Origin: Gnetum montanum
Lineage: Eukaryota; Streptophyta; Gnetopsida; Gnetales; Gnetaceae
Assembly: GCA_015680685.1 (NCBI GenBank)
Contig: MNCI01002981.1
Span: 1 to 23,449, forward strand
Reading direction: 5' to 3'
Length of the DNA stretch: 23,449 nucleotides
Shown here: positions 9,551 through 19,414 of the stretch, one piece after another
Numbering within the stretch: the first letter of the stretch is position 1
Layout: the number at the start of each line of letters is the position of its first letter
The notes under the pieces: generated by a model
Databases searched by the model: none
What the model was told of the DNA's origin: nothing
The model's input: only the letters and a program-made list of their open reading frames with translations
Translations under genes and position numbers: made by a program

Positions 9551-10694
9551 GAATATAAAATTAGCAATTATACCTAGTATGGATATAGACTTAGCATGGT
9601 TTTCCTATGTAATTAAACCCCAATCACACACTCAATTCAACATTAACACATGATTTTCAAGAGCTTAAATGATAATTCAAGCCAAGATTCCTGTAGAAAG
9701 GAAAACACCATAAAAAAAACCTCTCTAATTGATATGCATGGAATAAAATACAATTGAAATACATGGTAAACAACTCATGCACATATAAGCCATAATGTTC
9801 TATGAAATACTAAATCTTCCACTCATATTCAAATCTTATAACACTTAGTAATAATTGTAGGGCATGAGGCTCTATAACCCTCTAAATCTTCAGCTTGTTT
9901 TTATATTAAGGTATAATTATCTAAGAGTTTTCATAATGCTCAAAGAACTTCATAATTACCTTTATAACTCTTCTTCTTAGATTTAGAAAAAACCCCAAAT
10001 CAGTTAAAAGCTCTAACTCAATCTTCCCTTTTACCTTTTATAACATTACATTTGAATCTATGTTCTTTTTAGCATTAATTTTCATTTTTAAGAACAATTA
10101 GATGCTTTGTTATAAGTCACTTCAGGTCACACTCACTCATAACCCTTCTTAGCTATGATCTTTTATGGATTGCAACCTCCTATAATGAGTTTAAGCTATA
10201 AAACCTCAATCAAAGCCTTTATCAGTGTGAGGATACTATGAGTTGCAATTTCCTATAGTCAGCCAAAATGTGAAAACTTGAGAAGACATTATTTTCAATG
10301 TGACCTCATTTGAGCTGCATCCCCTTGGATAGACTACAACTTATTGCAACCTACATCCACCTCAAAATGAAAATTATTTTTGAAAAATTTAATAAAAAAT
10401 AGTTTTAATTTTGTTATGATCCATTACAAGTCGCATTCAACTCACAGTCACCCACCATGACTAATTGTGAGTTATAGTCACTTGTAGTAGCATGCATAAC
10501 TTCATAAAACATTCCAAATAATTTCCAAAAAACATGAAGCCTAGATATCAAACTTTCTATGAATTATATAACATAGGAAAAGTAGAAATCATAAATTAGA
10601 AATGGAAGGTATTTCTAAACCAACTCTTCAATGCTCAAGAAGTATGAAGTACTGAGATTCTACTTCTTACAATCTAAAACCAATGATTTGGAGG
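9551..10694. other. Non-coding stretch between two integrase relics
   Basis: No gene is recognised. It lies 3' of the chromodomain integrase relic and may hold that element's 3' LTR. Related words recur at 10130-10350 (GCAACCTCCTAT, GCAATTTCCTAT, GCAACCTACAT), and two GTCAC-rich clusters lie near 10110-10145 and 10420-10480. No ends or target duplication were found. Confidence 0.35.
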
Positions 10695-11700
10695 TAGTCG
10701 TGATACTCCACTCAACCAGTTGGATCTCATGAACCCACAAAATGTTGGTAGCTTCTTAACCCTCCCAATAGATTAAGTACTTCAAGTTCTTAAAGCCTTC
10801 CTCTTCTTCAAGATAATTGCCTTCCTCTTCTTGGAAGACTTAGGATCAATAATGGTTGTCTTCAACCCCTCTATGCTACTTTCTAAGGTTTTATCATCAT
10901 AATATCCATGATAGTGAATTAATTAATTAAACATAAAAGCTATGTCAACATCATTAGGTATTAAGATTTCAAAAGCATTGTAATTGGTTTTGGTCTTTAT
11001 TTTCATAGGTTCCATCTTCTTTACTTTTAGTTTTAAGAAGTTGAATTTCCTTGTCTCATTTTTTTTCATGTGGATCTAAACAAGATCATTCCCTTATTCT
11101 TCTTTTGGAACACTTCTTTAGATTTCTTGATTCATTTTCCCTTACTTGGAAATGCAAGTCTTTAATTTCATTTCTTACGAAAATTCATCACTCAATTATA
11201 CTTCCCCATTAAAATGTTTTGCATCATCCAACATTCTAGGATTGAAATCATAATTTTCCTCAAAAGTACTCTTTTGAATGTTGGAATAAAATGCATTATT
11301 GTAGGAAAATTCAACATGAGACACCAAAATTTTCCACCTATTTGGCTAATCATCGCACAATTACCTCAAAATTTTCAATAAGGATTTGTTTACCACTTTA
11401 GTTTATCCATCAAATTGAGGATGATGAGCATTAGGAAAAATAAATTTAGTCTCAAAAATTCTCCATAAGGATCTCTAAAAATAACTAGTAAATTTCTAAT
11501 CCCTATCACTCGCAATGTTCAATGGAATGCTATGTAAATGAACAACATGTTGGAAAACAATTAGCAACATGAGATGCATAACTTATTTTTTTGTAAGTAA
11601 TAAAAAGTGTCATTTTGGTTACATATCATGTTGGAAAATGGACATCTAAAATTTGTAATAACTTTCAACCAAGCATCAATGATATCATTCTCGGTGATCA
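10695..11700 (-). pseudogene. Chromovirus integrase with carboxyl chromodomain, decayed (Reina-like)
   Basis: In transcription order the minus strand holds ENDIIDAW near 11665-11690 (possible first Asp, 11675-11677), MTLF and LHSIPLNIASDRD (second Asp, 11505-11507), RSLWRIFETKF, AHHPQFDG, KVVNKSLLKILR (catalytic Glu changed to Lys at 11397-11399, D-x35-E spacing exact) and VEFSYNNAF. A GPY/F-like part follows: KLKVKKMEPMKI and NYNAFEILIPNDVDIA (about 10930-11095). At about 10700-10815 comes KYLIYWEG, a stop, then EATNILWVHEIQLVE, which fits a chromodomain (YLVKWKGY...NTWEP). This makes it a chromovirus. Several stops and frameshifts break it. Rightward the sequence is interrupted by the solo LTR at 11868. 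Confidence 0.82.
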
Positions 11701-11890
11701 ACCTACTTTGTCTACTTCATTTCCTTTTATTTAGAAATGTCTTCAATTACTTATTTTCTAATATATTTAGAAGCTTTGTTGTGTAGTTATTTTTTAGCAA
11801 CAAGAGCATAATTATGATCTTTCTTCAAGAGCTAGATATCATATTTTCAAGGATGTTACTTTACTTATGATGAATCATGGTATGCCAAGC

Positions 11891-11965
11891 CCCGATATCA
11901 GGTACACAATATCAAACATGCAATATCGTAGGCTGGATACAATATCATATACACGATATCATGAT
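11891..11965 (+). repeat. Decayed GATATC array in U3 of the solo LTR
   Basis: Five (G/A)ATATC cores start at 11894, 11908, 11922, 11941 and 11955. The flanking bases (ACACGATATCATG, TGCAATATCGTA) match the CpG-rich array at 23088-23178, with many CG changed to TG or CA. Confidence 0.7.
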
Positions 11966-11978
11966 TCCTGTGTTAGCA

Positions 11979-11988
11979 TATAAATATA
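11979..11988 (+). promoter_or_regulatory. TATA box of the solo LTR
   Basis: TATAAATATA on the plus strand, just after the GATATC array and about 190 bp before the AATAAA at 12171. It is aligned with the TATA boxes of the other LTRs and confirms the plus orientation. Confidence 0.6.
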
Positions 11989-12170
11989 GCACTCAAGTGC
12001 ATGGGAAAGGGAGGAAGGAATTAAAATAGTTAGTCATTAGAAGTCTTGAGTCTTTTGTTAGTTTTAGTTAGTTTTTAGTTCTTTCCAGAGTGCATGCCTG
12101 CAATGTGATGCTTGTAATTATACGAAACCTTTGTTCGAGTCTAACCTACTTAGACACCCACACGATCGGC

Positions 12171-12176
12171 AATAAA
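12171..12176 (+). terminator. Poly(A) signal of the solo LTR
   Basis: AATAAA in the context CGGCAATAAAGATC, matching the reverse complement of the CTTTATTGCC word in the other LTRs. Confidence 0.5.
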
Positions 12177-12838
12177 GATCAAGATTACTCCATCATTGCA
12201 ACATTCACTTATTTTTTAATTATTTAATTGTTAATTATTTATTGTAATTTTCTTAGTTAATGATGAGTGGCGAGGTACCCCTACGCTCAACAATACGAAT
12301 ACAAGCATTTCATGCATGATCCAATCGAATTCCAAGGACTAAGTACCTATGCACCTTTGTGGAAAAGAACAGGTTGATTGATCATTGTCTTTCCAAACTT
12401 ACTTTTATGTCACAATTGTATGGTTAAGTAAGCTTAAGGCATATGATTTTTATATCTTTTATGTTTTTATGTCCTGTGCTAATAAGGGAGAAGAGAGATA
12501 ACTAAGTGACTAATTTATCTTAACTACTCATTAACTAAGTTCTAACTAATCCTAACACCAGCATCTGTTCTCACTCACCGTACACATCCTGAACTAGTGT
12601 AGTGCTACTAGGATTACCAAACGCTAATCGTTACTAGGTTACCAAGTGTTACATGCATGTTCGAAGTGATCGTACCAAGTGTAATTTAACAATTTAACAA
12701 TTGATCAAAACAAATTGCTACACTAATAACATAAATGTAAAATGCATAAAATAAAATAAATGCATAAGAGAATAAAATAAAAGAAATGTGTAAGAAAACA
12801 AATCTCAAGTGTTGCAAGAATGAATCAAAGAGCTCGTC

Positions 12839-12844
12839 TTTATT
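12839..12844 (-). terminator. Poly(A) signal in the 3' LTR of element 2
   Basis: AATAAA on the minus strand, about 150 bp downstream of the TATA position, conserved with the copy at 21979. Confidence 0.5.
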
Positions 12845-13021
12845 GCCACACACAAGGTGTGCTCAGGTACACCATGCTCAAATAAAGATCTGTCCACACT
12901 TAGACCTCCTACTATGGGCACTTGGAAAATACTCTATCTTTCGCTACTTGACTACTAAAAGACTTCTTTCAATTGTGCACCTGGGCACTGTATCTATAGG
13001 CTTGGGAGCAACTACTCACTC

Positions 13022-13089
13022 TAATAATTAGAATAAACTACTAGAGTAATTGCTCTAATAATTAGAATAAACCGCTAGAGTAACTACTC
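13022..13089 (-). repeat. 34-bp U3 tandem repeat, two units
   Basis: Two 34-bp units (13022-13055, 13056-13089), each starting TAATAATTAGAATAAAC, lie right at the LTR end before TCATCA. The partner LTR has more units. Confidence 0.88.
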
Positions 13090-13712
13090 TCATCATATCC
13101 CCATGACTTAATGAAAACTCATCATCAAGTTCCTTACAAAATAGTGGGAAGGTTTGAGATTATTGACTAATTGACAACTGACAGCGGAATGGGATAACAG
13201 ACTCAACATGCCCAATGATGGATCAATAAGCATATTACAACATTGCGGTGAACACTCGCACATAAATGACATCCAAGCCTTTATTTGGCAGCTTATAGAG
13301 AAAGAGAAAGAAAATGAAGCATGTTTCCGCCAATGCTAAGATTGCACCTTCTGTTGTTTATCCATAGCCATGCCACCAAACTTTCTCCTTTCATAAATGC
13401 CTCAGTTCTGATCCATCCTAAGTGCTTCCTCCAAGCCCAGTCCATTATTTGTATGATTGCATTCTACACACACAACACAATCACAAATGAGCAAGGATAG
13501 ATAATCCACAATGTAGTTGATACCTTGCCTCGATATGAAGCGCATTGGCTAAGTTGTGGTTATGGTAGAAACTAGTTCGAAGATTTATCACTAGCAACTA
13601 CCCAAGGTGTAGGGGTTAGGCAATTAGTAAAATGGAAAAAATTGAAAAATTTCTGCCATGACCCCCACGACTAAGAGCGAACCTCCAGTAGCTATAAAAT
13701 GGAAAAACATGA

Positions 13713-14096
13713 GGAACAAGAAAGATGAAAAATATTGACGGCAACGCCAATAAAAAGGATGTCATGGATGGGGATGAAACAAGAAATGATTTATTATAGG
13801 AAATGTTTAAGAAAAAGAAGTTAACAATTGCACCAAGAAAAAGGAATGCTAGTGGGTCCTCCCCAAAGCAGCCTCATGTCCTTTATGCCTTGACAAACCC
13901 ACAAACCAAAGAGTCTGTAGGCTCTAGGAATGTCATTTGGAAGAAAGAGTTAAAAACTTATCCACAAGAATTCACCAAATAAAAATAATGCATCAACCTA
14001 GAATAGACTAATGATAAAACCAGTAATGAGGTGGAAAATGGGAAGAAAGATGGAGAGGAGAGAATGGAATGGAACCCCAAGAACAAGTTTGTGTAA
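13713..14096 (+). pseudogene. Possible antisense ORF remnant, Lys-rich, unidentified
   Basis: One plus-strand frame runs 128 codons with internal stops at 13797, 13980, 13986 and 14004. The best piece, 13803-13982, is 59 residues from ATG and starts MFKKKKLTIAPRKRNASGSS. It is basic and polar, with later WKKELKTYPQEF. The upstream piece has NKKDVMDGDETRNDLL. Known Tat-lineage elements can carry an antisense ORF between pol and the 3' LTR, which fits the position and strand. I recognise no domain, and chance openness of a purine-rich strand is a real alternative. Confidence 0.25.
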
Positions 14097-14920
14097 AGCC
14101 CCTTGTGTATTTCATGGTTAAGATCACTAAGTAGAACTTATCCCAAATCCAGACTCAAACTAACCACATTCAGTGACCTCACATTAATGCACTTGGCCAA
14201 TCCATCCTCTTGAGGCAACAAAAATGCTTCCATAAAGAGTGACCACCATCCCAAGGAGAGTGAGATGGAGAAGCAGGAAGTGAGAAAGGGCCTTAGTTAG
14301 AGGGAACCTTTAGACATGGGTAACATGTCTTTCCAGTGCCACAATTAGTGTTTGTAGCATATATTGATTTATTATGTCTAAGGGGTGTGCTTTGAATTCT
14401 CACATTTTTCTCTTTTTTCTCTTTTTTTTTCATGTTTATGCATGAGAACCACACCATGCAAAGACTTATTTTTATTCACTCAGCTTCCTGATATTTGAAC
14501 AATGTCAAAATGGCAAAAAACCCAACAAAAAGCATCCAAGCACCCAAGAGAATGGCCAACACCAATGCATTGAATCCCCTTGAAGTCATACCCTTTTCAT
14601 CCTTTGAGTATTTCCTTAGTTTGAAAAATACCCAGCCACAAATTCATTAACAAGTTTACTTAGAGAAAGGGCACTGTATAGTTCCAAGCCAAAGGAGACC
14701 ATAGAGTTGTATGGATGAGTGGACAACATGAACTCATTGCCTGTTTTATCGAAAGAACCATACCTTAATATCAACATCATAGTTCAAAGGTAAAAACCAA
14801 ACATTAGCAATTAATATGATATAATTCAATCCACCATCATGAGCACTTATTAGATGACGAATAAAAGTAAATCAAGTAAACAAATAAATAGTAAAAACAT
14901 GAAAGATGGTGTAAAAAAAA

Positions 14921-15021
14921 CAAGAAAAGTTGACAGAATGTGTAAAACAAAAATGTGTGAAAAAAAACATGTAAAACAAAAANCAAGAAAAGTTGACAGA
15001 ATGTGTAAAACAAAAATGTGT
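14921..15021. repeat. 38-bp direct duplication around a single N (probable assembly join)
   Basis: Positions 14921-14958 and 14984-15021 are identical, with an N at 14983. The area is also an A-rich simple repeat (TGTGTAAAACAAAAA words), which would favour assembly error. Both the plus-strand Lys-rich and minus-strand hydrophobic readings across it are composition artefacts. Confidence 0.75.
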
Positions 15022-15059
15022 AAAACAAAAACTCAAAAAGAACTGAGTGCCTAGAATGG

Positions 15060-16320
15060 TTAACATAGGTAGCCATCTCCTCCATGGCTGAGTTGGAAGG
15101 AGGAGATCCAAAATAGTGAGCAAGGTTGTCCACTAACAAAGGTAGCATGTGTATTGGCTGTCCTAAGCTTATGAAAAGGTTTGGTTTGTTGCACGTTGGC
15201 CAACAGTTTCTTATCTAGGCTCTCAAGTTTGTATATTGTCATGGCCCTTGAAGGAAAAGTTGCGTAAATAATATAACGTCCTTCCCACAATGTTTAAAAT
15301 TTAGTACATTGTGGCACATGTGTGGGATTCTAGTAGAGAACCTTATCTCTCAGTTGATATTTAAATTTCCTAATCCTTAGGTCATGACATTGCTTATTGA
15401 ATGCCTTATGCAATTCGTTAGATGATAGTAGCTAGTCAATTTTCATCTAGCAAATTAAGGGTTACTAATCATTGTTTCTGTGCTAGGTCAAGGTCAAGGT
15501 TGAGGTCACATGCCATAGATAGTGTACGAAGCTTAGTTTGAATGGGAAGTATTGGTAATTTACCTTACACTAACTCATAGAGAGAGTAGCTTGTAGGGAG
15601 TTTCCATGTGGAGCAATATGCCCAAAGAGCATCGTTCAGTTTAGTGCTCCAGTCTAGTCTAAACTTGCTAATAGTTCTTGTTAATATTTTCATAATCTCC
15701 CTGTTGGTAACTTCTACTTGACCGTTCGCTTGGGGGTGGTATGGTGTAGTCAATTGATGCTCAACCCCTAAGCATTGCATTAATTTTTGAAAAGTTGCAC
15801 TTGTGAAGTGTGTACCATTGTCTAAAATAAGTGCACGTGGCACACCAAACATGTTTATGATTTGTTGTTGAATGAATCGTGTAGATGTAGATGATGTACA
15901 ATCTTTAATCGTAGCTACTTCGACCCATTTTGTTAGGTAATCAATGGCAACAATAATATAAGCTTTTCCATTGGACATTGGTGTAATCAGCCCCATAAAA
16001 TCAATTCCCCAAATGTTGAAGGGTTCTAACAATTGAATCCATTGTTTTAGACCCTCCAGTCTAGTAGTCATTCCCCCATCACATTGACAGTGCTCACAAG
16101 ATTGGACGAAACGATGGACGTCCAGAAATAATGTAGGCCAATAATATCCTACAAGTAAGATCTTGATGGTCGTTCATCTCCTAGTGTAATGACCCCCACA
16201 AGTACCCTCATGAGCATCTTGGAAAACTTGCAGTTGATCTATATCAAGAACACACCATCGAACCAATCCATCGAGACACACTTTGTAAAGTTGCACATTC
16301 ATCTCCATAAAGTACTTGGC
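15060..16320 (-). pseudogene. Integrase, nearly complete but broken (element 2)
   Basis: It would insert the element cDNA. Domains in order on the minus strand: zinc-binding HHCC region near 16080-16270 (DAHEGTCGGHYTRR, then GYYWPTLFLDVHRFV and CEHCQ); catalytic core, open from 16071 to 15565 with 168 codons. The core keeps the DDE acids: Asp at codon 24 (WGIDFMG, 16000-16002), Asp at codon 84 (LILDNGTHF, 15820-15822) and Glu at codon 120 (GQVEVTNRE, 15712-15714), giving D-x35-E. The core ends at TAA where YGK is expected (YELV, stop, GKLP). The carboxyl part resumes as LWEGRYIIYATFPSRAMTIY and QTKPFHKL (15060-15290). No chromodomain follows. There is at least one stop in the zinc region and several between 15290 and 15565. 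Confidence 0.88.
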
Positions 16321-16505
16321 TCGGTGAAGAAACTATTGTTTCTTCTTAAGGTTTAACTTTTGTGATGTTTGTTGGGTGAGGAGATAGGTAAGAATGCTAC
16401 TGTACTAGTTTGTCTCCATGGGTGATTGATTATTCACTATACTAGCAAAGAGGAATTCATTAGGGAATGATCAAAAATTGGATACTCATCCTCTTTGTTG
16501 TCCCA

Positions 16506-16880
16506 TCACAACTGAGATAAATGATCAGCAACTACATTCTCAGTGCACTTGCAATCGATCATCATCAAATCGAACTCTTGTAAGATTACAAGCCATCGTA
16601 TGATACAAGGGCTTACCATTGGCTTATTCATGAGGAACCAGATTGCACTATGATTTGTATGTATATATACTTTATCTCCCAATACATAGTGTCTAAACTT
16701 TTCTAGTGCAAACACTATAACCATTAATTCTTTCTCTGTGGTAGTGTACTTAAGTTATGCACCAACGATACTTCTACTTACACAGTGGATATAATAAGAA
16801 CGTTTCTGGTCATCTAACTATGTGAGTATAGCTCCTAAGGCATAGTTGGATGCATCAGTCATCATATGGAATGGTTTGAA
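16506..16880 (-). pseudogene. RNase H domain, decayed (element 2)
   Basis: RNase H removes genomic RNA from the RNA-DNA hybrid. The minus strand reads MMTDASNYALGAIL (first Asp, 16854-16856), two stops where glutamines are usual, TTEKELMVIVFALEKFRHYVLG, then YIHTNHSAIWFL, RWLVILQEFDL and ENVVADHLSQL. The usual TDH motif is TNH here, so one of the acidic active-site residues is probably lost by a G-to-A change. The order matches the gypsy RT-RNase H family. The frame is open only from 16724 to 16506. Confidence 0.85.
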
Positions 16881-17700
16881 CCAATCAGGAGCTTGTAGAA
16901 TAGGTTTTTCCACAAGCTTCTACTTTAAAGTTTGAAAAGCTAGTTCGCATTCCCTAGTCCATTCGAAAGGTACGTCCCTTTTCGTTAATTCTACCAATGG
17001 TTTGGCAACCTTTGAAAAGTTCTCAATAAATCTCCTATAGAAGCTAGTGTGTCCAAGGAATGATCGAATATCTTTGACAGTTTCCGATTAATGGGTAATT
17101 CCTTGGATAACTTAGATTTTCTCAGGGTCTACCTCTATCCTTGTGTGTGAGATTTTGTGCCCTAGTACTATGCCTTCTTGGACCATAAAATGGCTTTTCT
17201 ACTAGTTGAGCCTCAAATTGATTTCTACACATATTTTTAACACTTGCTTCAACCATTGCAAGGCTTGATCAAAGTTTGCTCCATAAGTGGAGAAGTCATC
17301 CATAAGGACCTCCACGCCATTCCCTATCTGTTGTTGGAATATGCTTAGAACTAGTCATTGAAATGTTGTAGGGGCATTGCACAAGCCAAACAGCATCTAT
17401 TTGTATATGAATATTCCCTAAGGATTGGTGAACGTAGTCTTGGCTTGGTCTTCTGGGGATATTTGTATTTGGTTATATCCGCTATATCCATCTAAAAAAC
17501 TGTAATAGCGATACCCTATGATGGTGTCTAAGACTTGGTTGACAAATGGCAATGGAAAGTGATCTTTAAATGTTGCTATATTTAGTAGCTTGAAATCTAT
17601 GCACACCCTCCATTTGCCTCCCTTTTTAGGCACAATAACTAAGGGGCTAACCCATTTGCTATCAGCAATGGGGTATATGAACCCAGCCTTGAGAAGTTGT
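16881..17700 (-). pseudogene. Reverse transcriptase, decayed (element 2)
   Basis: The minus strand reads FIYPIADSKWVSPLVIVPKKGG, KWRVCIDFKLLNIATFKDHF, FLDGYSGYNQIQISPEDQ and KTTFT (open 17633-17418), then FGLCNAPTTFQ, VLMDDFSTYG with the catalytic Asp pair at 17295-17300, VLGHKISHTRIEVDPEKI and [19 protein letters not shown]. These are the fingers, palm and thumb blocks of Ty3/gypsy RT in the right order. FLDGYSGYNQI with PFVNQVLD fits the OTA branch. Stops replace the Trp after the proline of FTNP, the residue after TFQ and several others, mostly by single transitions. The metal-binding Asp pair survives. Confidence 0.88.
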
Positions 17701-17783
17701 TCGATTTCTTCCTTAACTACTTACTTCAGCTTAGAGTTCAACTGCCTCTATGGTTGTCTTCGAGGCTTCATGGAGGGATCGGT

Positions 17784-18014
17784 TTAAATTCTATGTTGGC
17801 ATATCCTAGGATCTATTCCAGTTAATTTGGGATATGACCAAGAGAAGGCTTTTGACCATTTATTTATTACTTTCAGCAGTTCTTCTTTCTGTTGAGGAGC
17901 AAGCTTAGTGTTGATAATTACCGATTTTCCATTTTTAAGAAACATGTATTCCATACCAGTGGGCAATGGTTTCAGCTCAAGGGGCTCTTGCTTAAATTTC
18001 TCAGGGATTTTCAA
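17784..18014 (-). pseudogene. Protease-RT linker of pol (element 2)
   Basis: A 76-codon open stretch contains PLPTGMEYMFL, LAPQQKEELLKVINKW and FSWSYPKLTGIDPRICQH. This is the conserved segment before RT in plant OTA elements (usually LP..LEYAFL...AIAW...GI.P..C.H.I). It is part of the pol polyprotein and has no catalytic role known to me. Element 1 holds the same stretch near its left edge. Confidence 0.75.
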
Positions 18015-18223
18015 CTACCCCCAGTTGTTATTTTCATGGTTAAGACTTGGAAGTTGGCAGTGGACTTGCTCTAATGCATCTATGCTATCAATGTAAGCAC
18101 AAGTCAAACCCTCAGTTGGTTCCATGCATATGAGTGAACTACTTTCTTGATTAGCTGTTAGCCACTAGGTGTCTTCCTGTCATGTGGCTGCTACATATAG
18201 GCATCTTTGTATGTTAATCACTT

Positions 18224-18810
18224 ATGCAATTACACCTTGTGTCATTGTATGCGATGCACAGAACTTTCTTCTTCTTGATCTTTTGGAATGTATTTTCCTT
18301 TCATATTTCTAGGGAAAGATTATGGATTCCTAGGCTTGCGTCAATGGTGCTTAGCCATGCTCTTCCCATTATGATTGGGAATTCCCCCTTATCATTCTTT
18401 ACCTAAATTACTAGGAAGTCAATTAGGTACGATCACCCACAAACAGTGGTAACAATGTCTTCCACTAGTCCCAATGGGACAGTGATGGACTGGTTGGCCA
18501 ACTCTAGGTGGATGTTGCTCTTTTTCAATGGAGGTAAGTTCCAGGCCTTGTACATTTCTTGAGAAATCAAGTTGACACCGGAAACTAAATCCAAAAGAGT
18601 CTTGCACGATGCATTTTCAATGATTTGTAAGTATATCATAGGACTCCTAGGATCAGAGAATTTCTTGGAAATGTGGCTAACTTTGATCCAGCTAGTCACA
18701 GCATGTGTTATCATGACTGTATGCATTGAGTGCAGTGATTGGGTTGAAGGGGGCTCCGAAGTTTTGATTAATACTGAGGCGTCTAAGGAATCAACCGCTT
18801 GTGATTGCAA
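18224..18810 (-). pseudogene. Aspartic protease, decayed (element 2)
   Basis: The 125-codon stretch at 18433-18810 ends in the protease: NASCKTLLDLVSGVNLIS, then SNIHLELANQSITVPLGLVEDI. It is continued, after a shift, by DFLVI, IIMGRAWLSTIDASLGI and NLSLEI. The active-site loop reads DLVSG where element 1 has DFGSK, so the Gly after the catalytic Asp pair position is Val here and activity is doubtful. It precedes the RT linker and follows a Ser/Pro/Thr-rich segment, as in other plant gypsy elements. Confidence 0.75.
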
Positions 18811-19410
18811 GGGCTTGGTTGGAATGTTGGTTCTAAAGAAAGGTATTTTCTTTATGTTGGAACCAATAGTAGGCTAAGAGTTAATAGCCCTCATGGCATT
18901 ACGTTGCTGCGATTAGGTAGGGATTTCACCTTGCATCGTGGGAGCAGGTGGTAGTGGAGCTATTGGTGGAAGAGATGCGACTAGATGACAAGGATGATAT
19001 GCTTGCAAAATATCACCTCTAGAAGAAGGAGTCCCATAATACTCGTGGGCTTGGTAGTGAGGCTGAGGAGTGACGTGACCAGTAGAGTCACATGGGGAGA
19101 TTGGCTGCTGCACATAATATCCATACGGGTTAAGTTATTGGTAAGCATATTGTTGCCTTAGTGGTGGGATTCCCCATGATTGTGGATGTTGCCACTGTTG
19201 ATATTGTTTAATTGGTTATGGTGGAGTTCCACTGGGATAATATGTTAAGGGTTNCAATTGGTTATGGTGGAGTTCCACTGGGATAATATGTTAAGGGTTG
19301 GTGGAACCGCCTTGGGTTACCTTGAGGATAAGGTAACCTTTGGGGTGTTTGCCTTTTGTTTAATTGTGGGTTGAGTGCATACACCCCATACTCCTGTAGA
19401 TGTGAGATTA
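18811..19410 (-). other. Pro/Gln/Tyr-rich linker between gag and protease (element 2)
   Basis: The minus strand encodes a low-complexity segment, for example YYVQQPISPCDSTGHV, PQPHYQAHEYYGTPSSRG and PPIAPLPPAPT, open for 66 codons at 18913-19113 and interrupted by stops elsewhere. Such linkers join the zinc knuckle to protease in plant Gag-Pol. A 44-bp duplication around an N at 19254 lies inside. Confidence 0.6.
19210..19299. repeat. 44-bp direct duplication around a single N (probable assembly join)
   Basis: Positions 19210-19253 and 19256-19299 are identical, with N at 19254 and one base between. The identity of both copies, in an old decayed element, argues for an unmerged contig overlap. 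Confidence 0.88.
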
Positions 19411-19414
19411 CAAG

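Larger units (their letters stand above)
11868..12260 (+). repeat. Left part of a split solo LTR (plus orientation)
   Basis: This begins TGATGAATC and carries a GATATC-type array, a TATA box (11979-11988) and a poly(A) signal (12171-12176), all in plus orientation. Its right part is similar, as reverse complement, to the inner half of the LTRs at 12261 and 21389. It breaks off at 12260, exactly where element 2 begins, and its missing half resumes at 22287. Together the halves give about 879 bp, the length of the other LTRs. The direct repeat ACTTAT at 11863-11868 and 22772-22777 overlaps its outer ends. Confidence 0.8.
12261..13095 (-). repeat. 3' LTR of element 2
   Basis: This 835-bp LTR begins TGATGAGTGGCG and ends CTCTCATCA on the plus strand. 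It pairs with the 898-bp LTR at 21389-22286; the difference is largely due to two units instead of about 3.6 units of a 34-bp repeat. Its TATA box has changed to CTATAGATAC (12990-13000). The AATAAA on the minus strand at 12839-12844 is kept. No convincing polypurine tract adjoins it: the minus strand just before it reads AAGTCATGGGGATA. Confidence 0.9.
13096..15059 (-). other. Tail of element 2 between integrase and 3' LTR, no recognised gene
   Basis: About 2 kb separate the integrase end from the 3' LTR. Athila-type elements can hold an envelope-like gene here and Tat-type elements can hold an extra ORF, sometimes antisense. I see no signal peptide, transmembrane or other recognisable envelope reading on the minus strand. 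The plus strand has a short coding-like stretch at 13713-14096, listed separately. Part of this interval could also be a further unrecognised insertion. Confidence 0.5.

Noticed and set aside
13096-15059. Envelope-like gene of an Athila-type element
   Set aside because: No signal peptide, transmembrane anchor or recognisable envelope motif could be read on the sense strand.
14837-15148. Hydrophobic minus-strand ORF that might suggest an envelope-like membrane segment
   Set aside because: The Phe/Leu richness comes from an A-rich simple repeat duplicated around the N at 14983.
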